A DNA stretch of 64,000 nucleotides from an uncultured Oscillospiraceae bacterium (GCA_900547455.1 URGV01000002.1:62001-126000), one strand, 5' to 3'. Numbered from the stretch's first letter, positions 17,469 to 29,650 are shown. Program-made: numbers and translations. The notes: generated by a model not told the origin, from the sequence alone.

Positions 17469-20258
17469 CTAGTCGCGGTATTCTTCGATGGTGTAGGCCT
17501 CGAAGATGTCGCCGACCTTCAGGTCGTTAAACTTCTCGATGCCCATGCCGCACTCGTAGCCCTTGGCCACTTCTTTGACGTCGTCCTTGAACCGTTTGAG
17601 CGAGGTCAGGTGCTCGTCGGCAATGATGATGCCGTCACGCACAATGCGAATCTCGGCGTTGCGGGTGATCTTGCCCTCCAGCACATAGCAGCCGGCAACG
17701 GTACCGACGCCGGTGATCTTGAACACCTCGCGCACCTCCGCGCGGCCCAGCTCGACCTCGCGGGTCTTTGGCGCCAGCATACCCTTCATCGCGGAGGAGA
17801 TCTCCTCGATGGCATCGTAGATAACGCGGTACATGCGCATGTCAACGCCTTCGCTCTCAGCCATGTCGCGGGCTACCGGGTCCGGACGGACGTTGAATCC
17901 AACAATGATCGCGCCGCAGGCCTGTGCCAGCATGACATCCGACTTGCTGACCGCGCCGACTGCTCCATGGATAACCTTGACGCGAACCTCGGCGTTGCTC
18001 AGCTTCTCCAGCGATTGCTTGACGGCCTCAACCGAGCCCTGAACGTCCGCCTTGACGATGATCGGCAGCTCCTTGGTCTCGCCTTCCTCAATCTGCTCGA
18101 ACAGATTATCCAATGTAACCTTCTGGTAGGAGCTGAACTCCTTCTCCTTGGCCTCCTGGCGTCTCTTTTCTACCAGCTCACGAGCCAGCTTCTCGTCCTC
18201 AACGGCGTTGAATTCGTCGCCCGCTGCCGGTACGTCTGCCAGACCGGTGATCTCAACCGGCGTGGATGGGCCGGCGCTCTCGATCTTCTCGCCTCTGGAG
18301 TTGGTCATCACACGCACGCGGCCAACCGCTGTGCCGGCAATCACGCTGTCGCCGGTCTTGAGGGTACCGTTCTGTACCAGAATGGTCGCAACCGGTCCGC
18401 GGCCCTTGTCGAGTTTTGCCTCGATGACCGCGCCCTTGGCCAGACGGTCAGGGTTGGCTTTGAGCTCCTTGACCTCGGCAACCAGCAGGATATTCTCCAG
18501 CAGGTCCTGGATACCCATTTTTGTCTTGGCCGATACCGGAACGCAGATGACGTCGCCGCCCCACTCTTCCGGAACCAGCTCGTATTCGGTCAGCTGCTGC
18601 ATGACGCGCTCCGGATTTGCTTCCGGCTTATCCATCTTGTTGATGGCGACGATGATCGAGACGCCCGCCGCCTTTGCATGGTTGATCGACTCGACGGTCT
18701 GCGGCATGATGCCGTCGTCCGCCGCGACAACCAGAACTGCGATGTCGGTGATGTCAGCGCCGCGGGCACGCATGGCGGTGAACGCCTCATGGCCCGGGGT
18801 GTCCAGGAAGGTGATCAGCTTGCCGTTGACGTTGACCTGGTACGCACCGATGTGCTGGGTGATGCCGCCCGCCTCGGTGGAGGTGACGTCGGAGTGGCGG
18901 ATTGCGTCGAGGATGGAGGTTTTGCCGTGGTCGACGTGTCCCATAACAACAACAACCGGTGGGCGCTCTACCTTCTGCTCGTCCTTGTCCTCGCTGTCGT
19001 CAAAGAGGCGGTCCTCGATGGTGACGACAACTTCCTTCTCAACCTTCGCGCCGATTTCCATGGCAACCAGGGCAGCGGTGTCGTAGTCGATGACGTCCGA
19101 AACCGACTTCATCTCGCCCAGCATCATCAGGCGTTTGACAATCTCCGCCGACTGAATCTTCAGCTTCAGCGCGAGCTCGCCGACGGTGATCTCGTCCGGC
19201 AGGGTGATGTGCAATTTCTGGCGGCGCTCACGCTCCATCTCCAGACGTTTGAGCTTCTCCATCTCCTTGTCCTTCTTGGACATGAAGTTTTTCTTCTTGT
19301 TGTTTCTGCCGCCGATTTTCTGCTTCTTTACGCCGTCGTCCCGCTTGGACATATTCTCCGGCGCGATGTGCTCATAGCGCTCGTTGTATTTGTCCAGGTC
19401 GACATTGGCCGCGCGCATATCGACATGGCGGATCATCTTGCCGTTGACGTTCTCGTCCAGCTCCGGATTGATGGTCGAAGCCTGGCGCGGAGCCGGGGCC
19501 GGCTTTGGCGCCTGTGGTTTTGCCGCCTGCTTTGGACGGTCCTGCGGCTTTTTGTCGCCGAATCTGCCGCCGCGGTCGTTTCTCTCCGGACGGTCATTGA
19601 AGCGGCGTTCGCCCTGCGGCTTTTTATCGCCAAATTTTGCGCTGCGGTCTGTGCCGCGATCGTTTCTTTCCGGGCGATCGTTTCTTGGACGATCGGTGCG
19701 GCTGCGTTCTCCGGAGCGATTTTCATTGGCGCGGCTGTCCGCTGGACGGTTCTCCTGCGGAGAAGCCTTTTTGCGCTCGCCGCCGCGTGTTTCCGGTGCC
19801 GGGCGCTTGGGTGTCTCGCTCATATCCTGTTTCTCCCTCTCTGTCTGCGTTTTCTTCACGGGCATCTCCTTATTTTCCTCTTGAGGCGCTTTTCCTTCTG
19901 CGTGTTTTTCCAGAGCAGGCTGCTTTTCCGGCTCGGCAGCCGCGACTTGCTGTTCCTGCTGTGGCTGTTCTTTTACTTCTTTTTCTTCCTTCGGCTGTTT
20001 TGCGGCCGTTTTTGGGGCAGCAGCTTTTTCCTGTTTTACCGGCTGGGACTGGACCTTATAAGCGTAATAGCTGTCCAGATTGTCCTGCTGGTGCTGCTGT
20101 GTGTAGGTCTCAAACACAAAGTTGAGCTCCTCGTTTGTCAGGACTGTCGTGCGCTTTTTTTCTCCCGGAAAGTTTTTTTCCAGCAGATCGACGATATCCT
20201 TCATCTGCACATTGAGGTCCTTGGCGACCTCATTGACTCTATATTTATCGTTTATCAC
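17469..20258 (-). CDS. infB: Translation initiation factor IF-2
   Basis: A 929-residue GTPase that brings initiator tRNA to the 30S subunit. The N-terminal IF2_N helix ([21 protein letters not shown]) is followed by a long low-complexity linker (about residues 60-290), with repeated [13 protein letters not shown] arginine/aspartate stretches. The G domain has [21 protein letters not shown] and [10 protein letters not shown], and domains II-IV follow. The start is GTG at 20258 behind AAGGAGG. It lies in the rimP-nusA-rnpM-ylxQ-infB order. Confidence 0.98.
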   Translation of the reverse strand: MINDKYRVNEVAKDLNVQMKDIVDLLEKNFPGEKKRTTVLTNEELNFVFETYTQQHQQDNLDSYYAYKVQSQPVKQEKAAAPKTAAKQPKEEKEVKEQPQQEQQVAAAEPEKQPALEKHAEGKAPQEENKEMPVKKTQTEREKQDMSETPKRPAPETRGGERKKASPQENRPADSRANENRSGERSRTDRPRNDRPERNDRGTDRSAKFGDKKPQGERRFNDRPERNDRGGRFGDKKPQDRPKQAAKPQAPKPAPAPRQASTINPELDENVNGKMIRHVDMRAANVDLDKYNERYEHIAPENMSKRDDGVKKQKIGGRNNKKKNFMSKKDKEMEKLKRLEMERERRQKLHITLPDEITVGELALKLKIQSAEIVKRLMMLGEMKSVSDVIDYDTAALVAMEIGAKVEKEVVVTIEDRLFDDSEDKDEQKVERPPVVVVMGHVDHGKTSILDAIRHSDVTSTEAGGITQHIGAYQVNVNGKLITFLDTPGHEAFTAMRARGADITDIAVLVVAADDGIMPQTVESINHAKAAGVSIIVAINKMDKPEANPERVMQQLTEYELVPEEWGGDVICVPVSAKTKMGIQDLLENILLVAEVKELKANPDRLAKGAVIEAKLDKGRGPVATILVQNGTLKTGDSVIAGTAVGRVRVMTNSRGEKIESAGPSTPVEITGLADVPAAGDEFNAVEDEKLARELVEKRRQEAKEKEFSSYQKVTLDNLFEQIEEGETKELPIIVKADVQGSVEAVKQSLEKLSNAEVRVKVIHGAVGAVSKSDVMLAQACGAIIVGFNVRPDPVARDMAESEGVDMRMYRVIYDAIEEISSAMKGMLAPKTREVELGRAEVREVFKITGVGTVAGCYVLEGKITRNAEIRIVRDGIIIADEHLTSLKRFKDDVKEVAKGYECGMGIEKFNDLKVGDIFEAYTIEEYRD

Positions 20259-20281
20259 GAAAACATACGCCTCCTTTTCAT

Positions 20282-20605
20282 TCAGGAATGCTTTTGTCCT
20301 GTACGCTGCTGGGCCAGAGCGGAGAGCTTTTTGGCAAATCCCTCATCGCACACCGCTATAACGCCCGAGCGTTTGCCGCAGGCCTGCTGGATTTCCTCCA
20401 TCTGTACATCCAGAGCAATGGGCTGCAGGCAAAATTTTTGTGCCGCAAAGGAAAGCTCCTTGCGGCTTTTTTCGGAAAGGTCGGCGCTGTAAAAAACGCC
20501 CTTTACCTTTCCGGCACGCATCTCCTCCACAACCTTGTCAAAGCCGAGGACCAGTTTGCCGGCCCTTCTGGCAAGCGACAGGGTGGAAAGTTCCTGCTTT
20601 TGCAT
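20282..20605 (-). CDS. ylxQ: L7Ae-family protein YlxQ
   Basis: A 107-residue L7Ae/L30e-like K-turn RNA-binding protein, the product usually encoded between rnpM and infB in Firmicutes. The pattern [24 protein letters not shown] at the start and [14 protein letters not shown] near the end are typical. Its cellular role is not settled. It starts with ATG behind GAGGTG. Confidence 0.92.
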   Translation of the reverse strand: MQKQELSTLSLARRAGKLVLGFDKVVEEMRAGKVKGVFYSADLSEKSRKELSFAAQKFCLQPIALDVQMEEIQQACGKRSGVIAVCDEGFAKKLSALAQQRTGQKHS

Positions 20606-20634
20606 CCGCTCACCTCTTTTTTGGGGACGGCAGG

Positions 20635-20934
20635 TTATTGTTGCTGCTGTTCTTCCCGCGCGGCCAGCTCCTGTTCCAGCTTGTTATAAACCTCGTCGGG
20701 GATGGTGGTGTCCAGCGTCCGCTCCAACTGTCTGGATTTGCGCGCCCGGACAAGGCACTGGCTGTTCACGCACAGGTAAGCGCCCCGTCCCGATTTTTTG
20801 CCGGTAAAGTCGAGGCTGATCTCTCCCTCCGGTGAGCGCACCACCCGGATCAACTCCTTTTTGGGCTTATGTTCCCGGCAGCCAACGCACATCCTGACCG
20901 GCATCTTTTTGGCCGGCGCCGCGTTTGTTTTCAT
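20635..20934 (-). CDS. rnpM: RNase P modulator RnpM (YlxR)
   Basis: A 99-residue YlxR-family protein with the signature RMCVGCREHKPKKELIRVVR (residues 14-33) and GRGAYLC (about residues 49-55). YlxR binds RNase P RNA in Bacillus and was renamed RnpM. A glutamate/glutamine-rich tail is specific to this copy. It sits between nusA and ylxQ as expected. Confidence 0.93.
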   Translation of the reverse strand: MKTNAAPAKKMPVRMCVGCREHKPKKELIRVVRSPEGEISLDFTGKKSGRGAYLCVNSQCLVRARKSRQLERTLDTTIPDEVYNKLEQELAAREEQQQQ

Positions 20935-20967
20935 CCTCCCGCCTCCTTTGCCGCTTTCGTTTTACAA

Positions 20968-22170
20968 TTACTCGTCCTGCTCTGCTTCTTCAGCCATTTC
21001 TTCTGGCTGCTCCTGCTGGATGAGCTCCTCTCCATCTTCGTCGTCAAACAGATCATCTACCGCCTGGTCAATCTGCTGCTGAACCTCCTGCTTGCGCTGT
21101 TCATACTCTTCCATAATCTGCTCAGCCTGGCTTTCCGGTCCGATATCGATCTTCCAGCCGGTCAGGCGCGCAGCCAGACGGACGTTCTGGCCCTTGTTGC
21201 CGATGGCAAGCGACAGCTGGCTGTCCGGCACGATGGCTCGGCAGGATTTTGTGCCCGCCGGGTCGATCAACACCTGGCTGACCACCGCCGGAGACAGGGC
21301 TGCAGCGATCAGCTCTTCCGGGTCGTCGCTGTACTTGATGACGTCGATCTTCTCGCCGCCCAGCTCCTCCACGATGGAGGAAACGCGGGTTCCCTTTGGA
21401 CCGATGCAGGCGCCGACCGCATCGACGTTTTCGTCCTTGCTGTAGACTGCAATCTTGGTGCGGGAACCGGCCTCACGGGAGATGGCCTTGATCTCGATGG
21501 TGCCATCCTTGATTTCCGGAGTGTGCAGCTCAAACAGGCGCTTAATCAGTCCCGGATGGGTGCGGGAAATCATCAGCTTCGGATTCTTTCCGCTGGTCAG
21601 AACGTCCACTACATAGACCATGATGCGCTGGCCTTCCTGCAGCACCTCGCCTGGAACCTGCTCGCTCTTTGGCAGGATGGCCTCAGTCTTGTCGATCTCC
21701 ACGGTAGCGTTGCCCTTGATCTCGTCGATCTTGAGCACCGGCACCGAGATAATCTCATATTTTTTGTCCTGATACTTCTGCACCAGCTGGCCCTTCTCCG
21801 CCTCGCTGATGCCCTGACGGATGACATGCTTTGCAGACTGCGCTGCGATGCGGCCAAACTGTTTTGTCTCCAGCGGGATCTCCACCACGCCGCCGACATG
21901 CGCCACCCTGCTGTACTTGGTGGCGTCGGAGAGGGTGATTTCAGTTTCCGGATCGGTCACTTCCTCCACCACATTTTTGCGGATGGCCACATAAAAGCGC
22001 TGCTTTTCCGGATCGATTTCCACAATCGCGTTTTCACTGCCGCCCATATCCCGCTTGACCGCGATGGCGATCGCGTTGCTGATCTTCTCAATCAGGTAGG
22101 ATACCGGGATGCCCCGCTCCTTTTCCAGCATTGCCAGCGCCTCAAAAAACTCACTGTTCATTGTGTTCAC
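20968..22170 (-). CDS. nusA: Transcription termination/antitermination factor NusA
   Basis: A 400-residue NusA with the N-terminal RNA polymerase-binding domain (FFEALAMLEKERGIPVSYLIEKI), an S1 domain (GQRIMVYVVDVL), and KH1 and KH2 (CIGPKGTRVSSIVEELGGEKIDVI...; AIGNKGQNVRLAARLTGWKI). It ends in an acidic glutamine/glutamate tail. Two starts are possible. GTG at 22170 lies 9 nt after AGGAGG and is chosen, while ATG at 22161 follows AAAAGGTG more closely. The choice changes only three residues. Confidence 0.97.
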   Translation of the reverse strand: MNTMNSEFFEALAMLEKERGIPVSYLIEKISNAIAIAVKRDMGGSENAIVEIDPEKQRFYVAIRKNVVEEVTDPETEITLSDATKYSRVAHVGGVVEIPLETKQFGRIAAQSAKHVIRQGISEAEKGQLVQKYQDKKYEIISVPVLKIDEIKGNATVEIDKTEAILPKSEQVPGEVLQEGQRIMVYVVDVLTSGKNPKLMISRTHPGLIKRLFELHTPEIKDGTIEIKAISREAGSRTKIAVYSKDENVDAVGACIGPKGTRVSSIVEELGGEKIDVIKYSDDPEELIAAALSPAVVSQVLIDPAGTKSCRAIVPDSQLSLAIGNKGQNVRLAARLTGWKIDIGPESQAEQIMEEYEQRKQEVQQQIDQAVDDLFDDEDGEELIQQEQPEEMAEEAEQDE

Positions 22171-22194
22171 CTTTTGCTTCCTCCTGTTAATCAC

Positions 22195-22698
22195 TTAGCG
22201 GCCAGATTTCCAATCAATTTCTTCGTACAGGCGGATATAGGCCGCGTCCTTTTTGGAGAAAGAAAAGGACTCTCCCTCCAACTCCACCGTCACCGTCTGA
22301 TCGTCGCAGCCAGTCATCGGCGCGACAAATTCCCGCAGGTTTTTCCCGTCCTGCGTCTTTACCGGGCGAATGAGCTTTACCTGTACATCCTGCCCCAAAT
22401 ACCGCTGAAAATGCCATGGGCGCACCAGGTCCCTGCCGATGCCCGGCGAGGAAACCTCAAAATAATAGGACTGGCTGATCGGGTCAGCATCGTCCAGAAT
22501 CTGGTCCATCGCACGGCTTAAGTTTTCACAGTCGTCGATGGTGACCCCGCCCTCCTTGTCGATGAAAATGCGCAGGTACCAGGACGCGCCCTCCTTTTCA
22601 AAGCGGACATCCCACAGCTGCAGTCCCATCTGCTCCACAACCGGCTTTGCCAATGCGGTGACAACCTCCACGGTGTTTGGTTTTTTCGATGTTGCCAA
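22195..22698 (-). CDS. rimP: Ribosome maturation factor RimP
   Basis: A 167-residue protein for 30S assembly. The N-terminal domain contains QLWDVRFEKEGASWYLRIFIDKEGGV and DCENLSRAMDQILD. The VSSPGIGRDL signature and a C-terminal SH3-like barrel follow. Two TTG starts compete: 22698 has AAGGAAGG 8 nt upstream and is chosen over 22704. This is the first gene of the nusA operon. Confidence 0.95.
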   Translation of the reverse strand: MATSKKPNTVEVVTALAKPVVEQMGLQLWDVRFEKEGASWYLRIFIDKEGGVTIDDCENLSRAMDQILDDADPISQSYYFEVSSPGIGRDLVRPWHFQRYLGQDVQVKLIRPVKTQDGKNLREFVAPMTGCDDQTVTVELEGESFSFSKKDAAYIRLYEEIDWKSGR

Positions 22699-23048
22699 AA
22701 GCAAATCCCTTCCTTTCCCGAATCTGCCCTTTTTTCAAAATCAATCCCGACTCTGACAAGGGCTATTTTGCCGCCTAACAAAACAAAAGAGCGGGTAAAC
22801 CCACTCTTTGCTAGAACAACTTGCTGACACAAGGCAACAGAGACGCGCAGCCTTCCACGGCAAAGCTCCTAAAAGACAGCTGCTGCAACAGGCTCTCGTC
22901 CCCCTTTCCTCATTCTTCTTATAGACTACCATATTTTACGCGCTTTTGCAACCCCCCGAGCCCTATTTTTTTCGCCGCTTTGCCCCCACAAGGCGGATTG
23001 AAGGTGCATTTTCGGCGGCGATGCGGGCGTTTTTCCCCACCGGTGCAC
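22699..23048 (-). promoter_or_regulatory. Leader and intergenic region of the rimP-nusA operon with attenuator
   Basis: The 390-nt gap holds an intrinsic terminator just inside the operon. The minus-strand hairpin AAAGAGTGGG / CCCGCTCTTT (22786-22809) is followed by TTGTTTTG, about 80 nt before rimP. Upstream of it are several short hairpins (for example CTTG / CAAG around 22830) and a weak -10 (TATAAG at 22918-22923). In Bacillus, NusA is reported to limit its own operon by stimulating termination in the leader, and this layout fits such control. The stretch 22925-23048 shows nothing else. Confidence 0.6.
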
Positions 23049-23080
23049 AAAGAAGGAGCCCCAAAGGGCTCCTTCTTCTG
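23049..23080 (-). terminator. Terminator after the DUF362 gene
   Basis: Stem GAAGGAGCCC / GGGCTCCTTC with a 4-nt loop lies 14 nt beyond the stop. The U-run is short (CTTTGTG), so efficiency is uncertain. Confidence 0.6.
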
Positions 23081-23088
23081 ATTCTTCA

Positions 23089-24090
23089 TTATTCTTTAAA
23101 AGGGACAACGTCCTTGACTGCGTCCTTTGGAGAGATGACAGCATCGCCGTTATCGATGTCGATGAGCTGATAACGGTCGTTGCCCATCTGCAGTTCCTTC
23201 ATGTAGCTGAGCTGGCGCAGGCCGTGACGGCTTTCGATGCGCTCTACCAGATCCTTGTGGTCCTCCTCCTTCATCGCGTACACCAGGTCAACCGACGCCT
23301 GGTCGATGGCCAGGATGTCGCGGGAGGCCAGGATGCCGACATTTGGGGTGACGACCGGCGCAGCGGCGGTTCCCTCACAGTCGCAGGAAACCGACATATT
23401 GCGCATGACGTTGACAAAGGTGATGTGCTGGCCGAAGTGGTCGACCACCGCCTTGGCCGATTCGGTCATGCGCTCCATAAATTCCTCGTCGGAGATGTCC
23501 CACATATCGCTGGAGCCCGGAGTGGTGTGGATCATCGCCTTGCCGATGCGTCCATCCGCACAGCCGATGCCGATGTTTTTATTCGAGCCGCCAAAGCCGC
23601 CCTTGGAGTGGCCTTTGAAGTGGGTGAGAACAAACATCGAATCGTAGTTGAGGATGTTTTTTCCCATCTCCATCTCGGTGAACCACTTGCCGCCCTTGAC
23701 CGGCAGCGATGCGGTTCCGTCCGCGTCCATGATGTCCACCGGACAGAAGGTCCAGCCGTTGACCTGCAGGGTCTCCCGGTGCTGCTCGGTGGTGTAGCGG
23801 CCGCCCTCATAGTAGGAGTTGGTCTCCACAATGGTGGCTCCCGGCAGGTCCTTTTCAATCAGCTCCTTGACCCACGGGCGCGGGATGATGTTTGGTCCGT
23901 GCGGTTCACCGGTGTGCAGCTTGATGGCAACCTTGCCGGTCATATTGCCGCTGACCCTGCTGAAGATTTTGCGCAGGCCCTCTGCAGAAAGATCTCTGGT
24001 AAAGTAAACTGCCGACTCTTCTCCCGAGCGCTGCTCGTACGGAACATAGTGGTCGCCGCCTGTTCCTGGAATTGGTTTTTGATTGGACAT
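23089..24090 (-). CDS. DUF362 domain-containing protein
   Basis: A 333-residue cytoplasmic protein of the DUF362 family, whose function is unknown. Visible family features are GKVAIKLHTGEPHGPNIIP near residue 52, THFKGHSKGGFGGSNKNIGIGC in the middle (longest conserved block, trimmed here to THFKGHSKGGFGGSNKN), and a late ILASRDILAIDQASVDLV strand. Some family members carry a C-terminal 4Fe-4S ferredoxin domain. This copy does not, keeping only a single CDC pair. ATG at 24090 follows AAGGAGG. It stands alone between the nusA and atp operons. Confidence 0.85.
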   Translation of the reverse strand: MSNQKPIPGTGGDHYVPYEQRSGEESAVYFTRDLSAEGLRKIFSRVSGNMTGKVAIKLHTGEPHGPNIIPRPWVKELIEKDLPGATIVETNSYYEGGRYTTEQHRETLQVNGWTFCPVDIMDADGTASLPVKGGKWFTEMEMGKNILNYDSMFVLTHFKGHSKGGFGGSNKNIGIGCADGRIGKAMIHTTPGSSDMWDISDEEFMERMTESAKAVVDHFGQHITFVNVMRNMSVSCDCEGTAAAPVVTPNVGILASRDILAIDQASVDLVYAMKEEDHKDLVERIESRHGLRQLSYMKELQMGNDRYQLIDIDNGDAVISPKDAVKDVVPFKE

Positions 24091-24178
24091 ACCGTTTTCC
24101 TCCTTACGCTTGATGCCGCTTCTGGTATTTCTTTTGCGGCGTGGTCCCTCCCCTGCATCTGCAGGCTTTCTATTCTTT

Positions 24179-24207
24179 ATTATAGAACCTGGAGTGCACT
24201 ACAAGTC
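24179..24207 (-). promoter_or_regulatory. Promoter of the DUF362 gene
   Basis: A perfect TATAAT at 24179-24184 on the minus strand with a poor -35 (GACTTG at 17-nt spacing, or TTGACT at 20 nt). It sits in the gap beyond the atp terminator. Confidence 0.5.
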
Positions 24208-24240
24208 AAGAGGGAAGGGGTAAATTTTTCTTATTTAAAA

Positions 24241-24284
24241 TGAAAAATCCCCCATACCAAACCAACTGGTACGGAGGATTTTTG
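24241..24284 (-). terminator. Terminator of the atp operon
   Basis: An imperfect long stem (AAAATCC...ATACCA / TGGTA...GGATTTTT) lies just beyond the atpC stop, with the U-run built into its 3' side on the minus strand. Confidence 0.75.
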
Positions 24285-24287
24285 TCA

Positions 24288-24694
24288 TTATTTGCTGCCC
24301 CTCTTGACGCGCAGGCGGCTGAGCGCTCTGGCAAGATTTGCCTGTGCGGAGCGGTACTCCTGGATGCTCTTTTTCTGCAAAATCGCTTCCTTTGCCGCGT
24401 CGGCGTCCCGGCGGGCGCGGTTGGCGTCGATCTCCTCGGGGCGCTCGGCGGTGTCGACCAGAATCAGCACCTCGCCGTTTTCCACCTTTGCCAGCCCGTT
24501 GGAGACAGCGGCCTCCAGCGGCGCGCCAGGTACAATCTGGTACTGCAGCGTGCCGGGGATAATCGCGGTGATCATATTGCTGTGGTGGGCGTGGATGCCG
24601 TACATGCCCCGCAGGGTTGGAATCACCAGCGAGTAGCATTTTCCCTCATAGAAGGGGTGGTCTGACGCCAGGATCTTGACCTGGAATTCTTCCA

Positions 24695-24695
<1 letters not shown>
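24288..24695 (-). CDS. atpC: ATP synthase epsilon subunit
   Basis: A 135-residue F1 epsilon subunit, part of the central rotor and a regulator of ATP hydrolysis. The N-terminal beta sandwich (FQVKILASDHPFYEGKC; GMYGIHAHHSNMITAI) is followed by the two-helix C-terminal domain (RARRDADAAKEAIL...). Its start codon overlaps the atpD stop (TGATG). It is the last gene of the operon. Confidence 0.96.
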
Positions 24696-27006
<2,311 letters not shown>

Positions 27007-27011
27007 GACCG

Positions 27012-28769
27012 TTACCTCGTCTGCGGAACGTACCGCTCTGCGGTGCTCTGCTGGAACTGTTTTGCCAGCTGCAGAACCGACTGATAGTCCTCTTTGCTCA
27101 GCATGCCGGTCTGGTCAATCTGGGCACAGAGGGCGGAGGCAGCGTCCTGCATGTAGGCAAGGTACTCGCTGCGGAACTGGTCGATCTTCTCCACCGGCAC
27201 GTCCTGCATCACATGGTTGAGCGCCGCAATCAGCAGGACAACCTGCTCATGCTGCTGCATCGGATGATACTGCGGCTGGCGAAGCAGGCGCATCAGGCCC
27301 TGACCGTACTGCAGCTGCTTTTTGGTGACCTCGTCCAGGTCGCTGGAGAACTGGGTGAAGACCTCCATCTCGCGGTACTGCGCCAGGTCCAGACGCAGCG
27401 CGCCCGCGGCGGTCTTCATCGCCTTGGTCTGGGCGTCGCCGCCGACACGGGAAACCGACAGGCCGACGTTGACCGCCGGTCGCTGGCCGGCAAAGAACAG
27501 GTCGCTCTCCAAAAAGATCTGGCCGTCGGTGATTGAGATGATGTTGGTCGGAATGTAGGCCGAAACGTCGCCGGCCTGGGTCTCGACAATCGGAAGGGCG
27601 GTCATGCTGCCGCCGCCCTTTTCGTCGGAGAGGTGGGCGGAGCGCTCAAGCAGGCGGGAATGCAGGTAAAAGACGTCGCCCGGATAGGCCTCACGGCCGG
27701 GAGAGCGCTCAAGCAGCAGGCTCAGCGCGCGGTAGGCGATGGCATGCTTGGAAAGGTCGTCGTAGACAATCAGCACATCCTTGCCGTTGTACATAAAATA
27801 TTCGCCCAGCGCGCAGCCGGCATAGGGCGCGATGTACTGCAGGGTTGCGGAGTCGCTGGCCGAGGCGCTGACGATGATCGAATAATCCATCGCGTCGTGC
27901 TTCTTTAAGGTCTCCGCCAGCTGTGCCACCGAGCTTGCCTTCTGGCCGATGGCGACATAGATACAGATGACGTCCTTGCCCTTCTGGTTGAGGATGGTGT
28001 CCAAGGCAATCGCGGTCTTGCCGGTCTGGCGGTCGCCGATAATCAGCTCGCGCTGTCCGCGGCCGATGGGGAACATCGAATCGATGGCAAGCAGGCCGGT
28101 TTCCATCGGTTGATTGACCGGCTGGCGGTCGATGATCTCCGGCGCGGGCATCTCGATTGGGCGGTAGTCCGCTGCCTCGATCTGGCCTTTGCCATCAATC
28201 GGGTTACCCAGCGCGTTCACCACGCGGCCCAAAAAGGCGTCTCCGACCGGGATGCCCGCCATCCTGCCGCTGCGGCGGACAATACTGCCCTCGCTGACCT
28301 CCTCGGCGTCGCCAAAGAGGATGCAGCCGATTTCCCCCGGCTTTAAATCCTGCACCATGCCCTTGATGCCGGAAGGAAAGAACAGAATCTCTCCGTAGGC
28401 CGCATGGTCCAAGCCCGAGATGGTGGCGATATTGTCGCCCACCGCAATCACCTCCCCGATCTCCTCGGGGGTGACCTCAGGCGTCCAGTTTTCGACGCTC
28501 TCCTTCATCAGTGGGATGATGTCGTCGCGGGAGTTTGGCAGTTTTTCCAGCCGCTCCTTAAACTGACGCAGCCTGCCCTCGATGGTCCAGTCATAGATGT
28601 CGGTACCTACCTGCAGCAGAAAGCCGTCCTGAATGTGTTCGTCTTCCTGCCATTCCAGCTCCACATCCTGCTGGTAGGTCTTTTTGAGAAAGACAAGCAG
28701 CCGCTCGCGGTTTTTCTCATTCGGTGCAGCAGCGCTTCTTAAAATAGCCTTATTCTTTGGATTGTTCAT
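27012..28769 (-). CDS. atpA: ATP synthase alpha subunit with N-terminal delta-like domain
   Basis: A 585-residue F1 alpha subunit, about 80 residues longer than usual. Residues from about 80 onward are a normal alpha: [20 protein letters not shown] loop [13 protein letters not shown], and [13 protein letters not shown]. The extra N-terminal part (residues about 16-77) matches the C-terminal domain of the delta/OSCP subunit. It has a helix, [15 protein letters not shown], then [21 protein letters not shown], which corresponds to the G-D-V-D-S-GRL ending of AtpH. ATG at 28769 has GGGGAG 7 nt upstream and overlaps the end of atpF by 20 nt, so the extension is part of the gene. No separate atpH is present in the operon. 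Confidence 0.93.
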   Translation of the reverse strand: MNNPKNKAILRSAAAPNEKNRERLLVFLKKTYQQDVELEWQEDEHIQDGFLLQVGTDIYDWTIEGRLRQFKERLEKLPNSRDDIIPLMKESVENWTPEVTPEEIGEVIAVGDNIATISGLDHAAYGEILFFPSGIKGMVQDLKPGEIGCILFGDAEEVSEGSIVRRSGRMAGIPVGDAFLGRVVNALGNPIDGKGQIEAADYRPIEMPAPEIIDRQPVNQPMETGLLAIDSMFPIGRGQRELIIGDRQTGKTAIALDTILNQKGKDVICIYVAIGQKASSVAQLAETLKKHDAMDYSIIVSASASDSATLQYIAPYAGCALGEYFMYNGKDVLIVYDDLSKHAIAYRALSLLLERSPGREAYPGDVFYLHSRLLERSAHLSDEKGGGSMTALPIVETQAGDVSAYIPTNIISITDGQIFLESDLFFAGQRPAVNVGLSVSRVGGDAQTKAMKTAAGALRLDLAQYREMEVFTQFSSDLDEVTKKQLQYGQGLMRLLRQPQYHPMQQHEQVVLLIAALNHVMQDVPVEKIDQFRSEYLAYMQDAASALCAQIDQTGMLSKEDYQSVLQLAKQFQQSTAERYVPQTR

Positions 28770-29253
28770 GCGGCTTCTCCCCTTCCACCAAATTTAAAAA
28801 TTGATCATAGGGATCGCCCTGATCCTTCAAAACGATCTTTTCCGCCGCGCTCACTGCCAGATCGGTCAGCTCCTTCGAGGCTTTGGAAAGCATCTGTTCG
28901 TGTTCGCGGTCGGCGCTCTCTTTGGCTTTCTGCAAAATTGCCTGCGCCTGTTTTTCCGCCTGGCTTACCTGCTGCTGGCGGAAAGCCTCCAGCTGCTTTT
29001 GCACGTCGGCTCTTTTCTGCGCAATCTCACTGTCTGCCTCGGAGAGCTTTTGCTGATAATCCTTTTTGAGCTGGTCAGCCTGCTGCTTGAGCTGTTCAGC
29101 CTGGTCGTTGATGCCCTGATAGTAGGCGTCGCGCTTCTGCATGAACTCCTTGACCGGGCGATAGAGCAGCAGATAAAGTCCGCCCGCCAGGATGGTAAAG
29201 TTGAAAAGATGCAGCAGAATCTGCTGCCAGTCGATATTCAAAGGAATATTCAT
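28750..29253 (-). CDS. atpF: ATP synthase b subunit
   Basis: A 167-residue peripheral-stalk subunit: one N-terminal membrane helix ([19 protein letters not shown]) followed by a long charged coiled coil (about residues 45-140) and the AAEKIV block near the end. Its 3' end overlaps atpA by 20 nt. In most operons atpH follows here. In this one atpA follows directly. Confidence 0.95.
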   Translation of the reverse strand: MNIPLNIDWQQILLHLFNFTILAGGLYLLLYRPVKEFMQKRDAYYQGINDQAEQLKQQADQLKKDYQQKLSEADSEIAQKRADVQKQLEAFRQQQVSQAEKQAQAILQKAKESADREHEQMLSKASKELTDLAVSAAEKIVLKDQGDPYDQFLNLVEGEKPHEQSKE

Positions 29254-29266
29254 ACTGCACCCGCCT

Positions 29267-29629
29267 TTACAAAACGAAGATAATCAGGATGACGACAAGC
29301 AGGGCGTAGATAATTGCGGTCTCAATAAATACCAGATCCAGCATGAGGGTGGTGCGGATCTTGCTTTCCATATCCGGCTGGCGGGAGATACCTTCCGCCG
29401 CCTTGCCGCCGACGATGCCCATCGCGATTGCGCCGCCCGCCGCAGCCAGACCGATTGCCATGCCTGCCGCAATCGCCTTTAAGCCGTCGGTGCTGTCCTC
29501 CTGCTCCTCCTGAACCTGTGTCTGCTCTGGAGCGGCAGTCGTTGTGGTGGAAGCAAAAGCAGGAAGGGCCATCGCTACAACCAGCAGAACCATCATCAAC
29601 ATTACAGAAATTTTCTTTACAATATTCAT
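29267..29629 (-). CDS. atpE: ATP synthase c subunit with signal-like N-terminal extension
   Basis: A 120-residue rotor-ring subunit. The hairpin is canonical: glycine-rich helix 1 (AAGGAIAMGIVGGKAAEG), the RQP loop, and helix 2 with the ion-binding glutamate in LVFIETAIIYALLV. The position of the Na+-type glutamine in helix 1 is methionine, so proton coupling is more likely. About 50 extra residues precede it, with a basic start, a hydrophobic core and ALPAFAS, which looks like a cleavable signal peptide, then a threonine/glutamate linker. ATG at 29629 follows GGAGG. Confidence 0.93.
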   Translation of the reverse strand: MNIVKKISVMLMMVLLVVAMALPAFASTTTTAAPEQTQVQEEQEDSTDGLKAIAAGMAIGLAAAGGAIAMGIVGGKAAEGISRQPDMESKIRTTLMLDLVFIETAIIYALLVVILIIFVL

Positions 29630-29650
29630 TTTACTTACCTCCAATAAATA

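Noticed and set aside
17424..20492. A 1022-codon open frame on the plus strand
   Set aside because: It is the complement of infB and its neighbours. It has no ribosome site, its composition is Leu/Val/Asp-rich as expected for an antisense frame in GC-rich DNA, and the minus-strand genes are certain.
22780..22830. T-box riboswitch before rimP
   Set aside because: The terminator stem looks faintly like the AGGGTGG-ACCGCG T-box motif, but there is no specifier stem and no aminoacyl-tRNA gene, and rimP-nusA is not a known T-box target.
29267..29629. Sodium-coupled c subunit
   Set aside because: The ion-binding glutamate is present, but the helix 1 glutamine of Na+ rings is methionine and the supporting valine is phenylalanine, so proton coupling is more likely.
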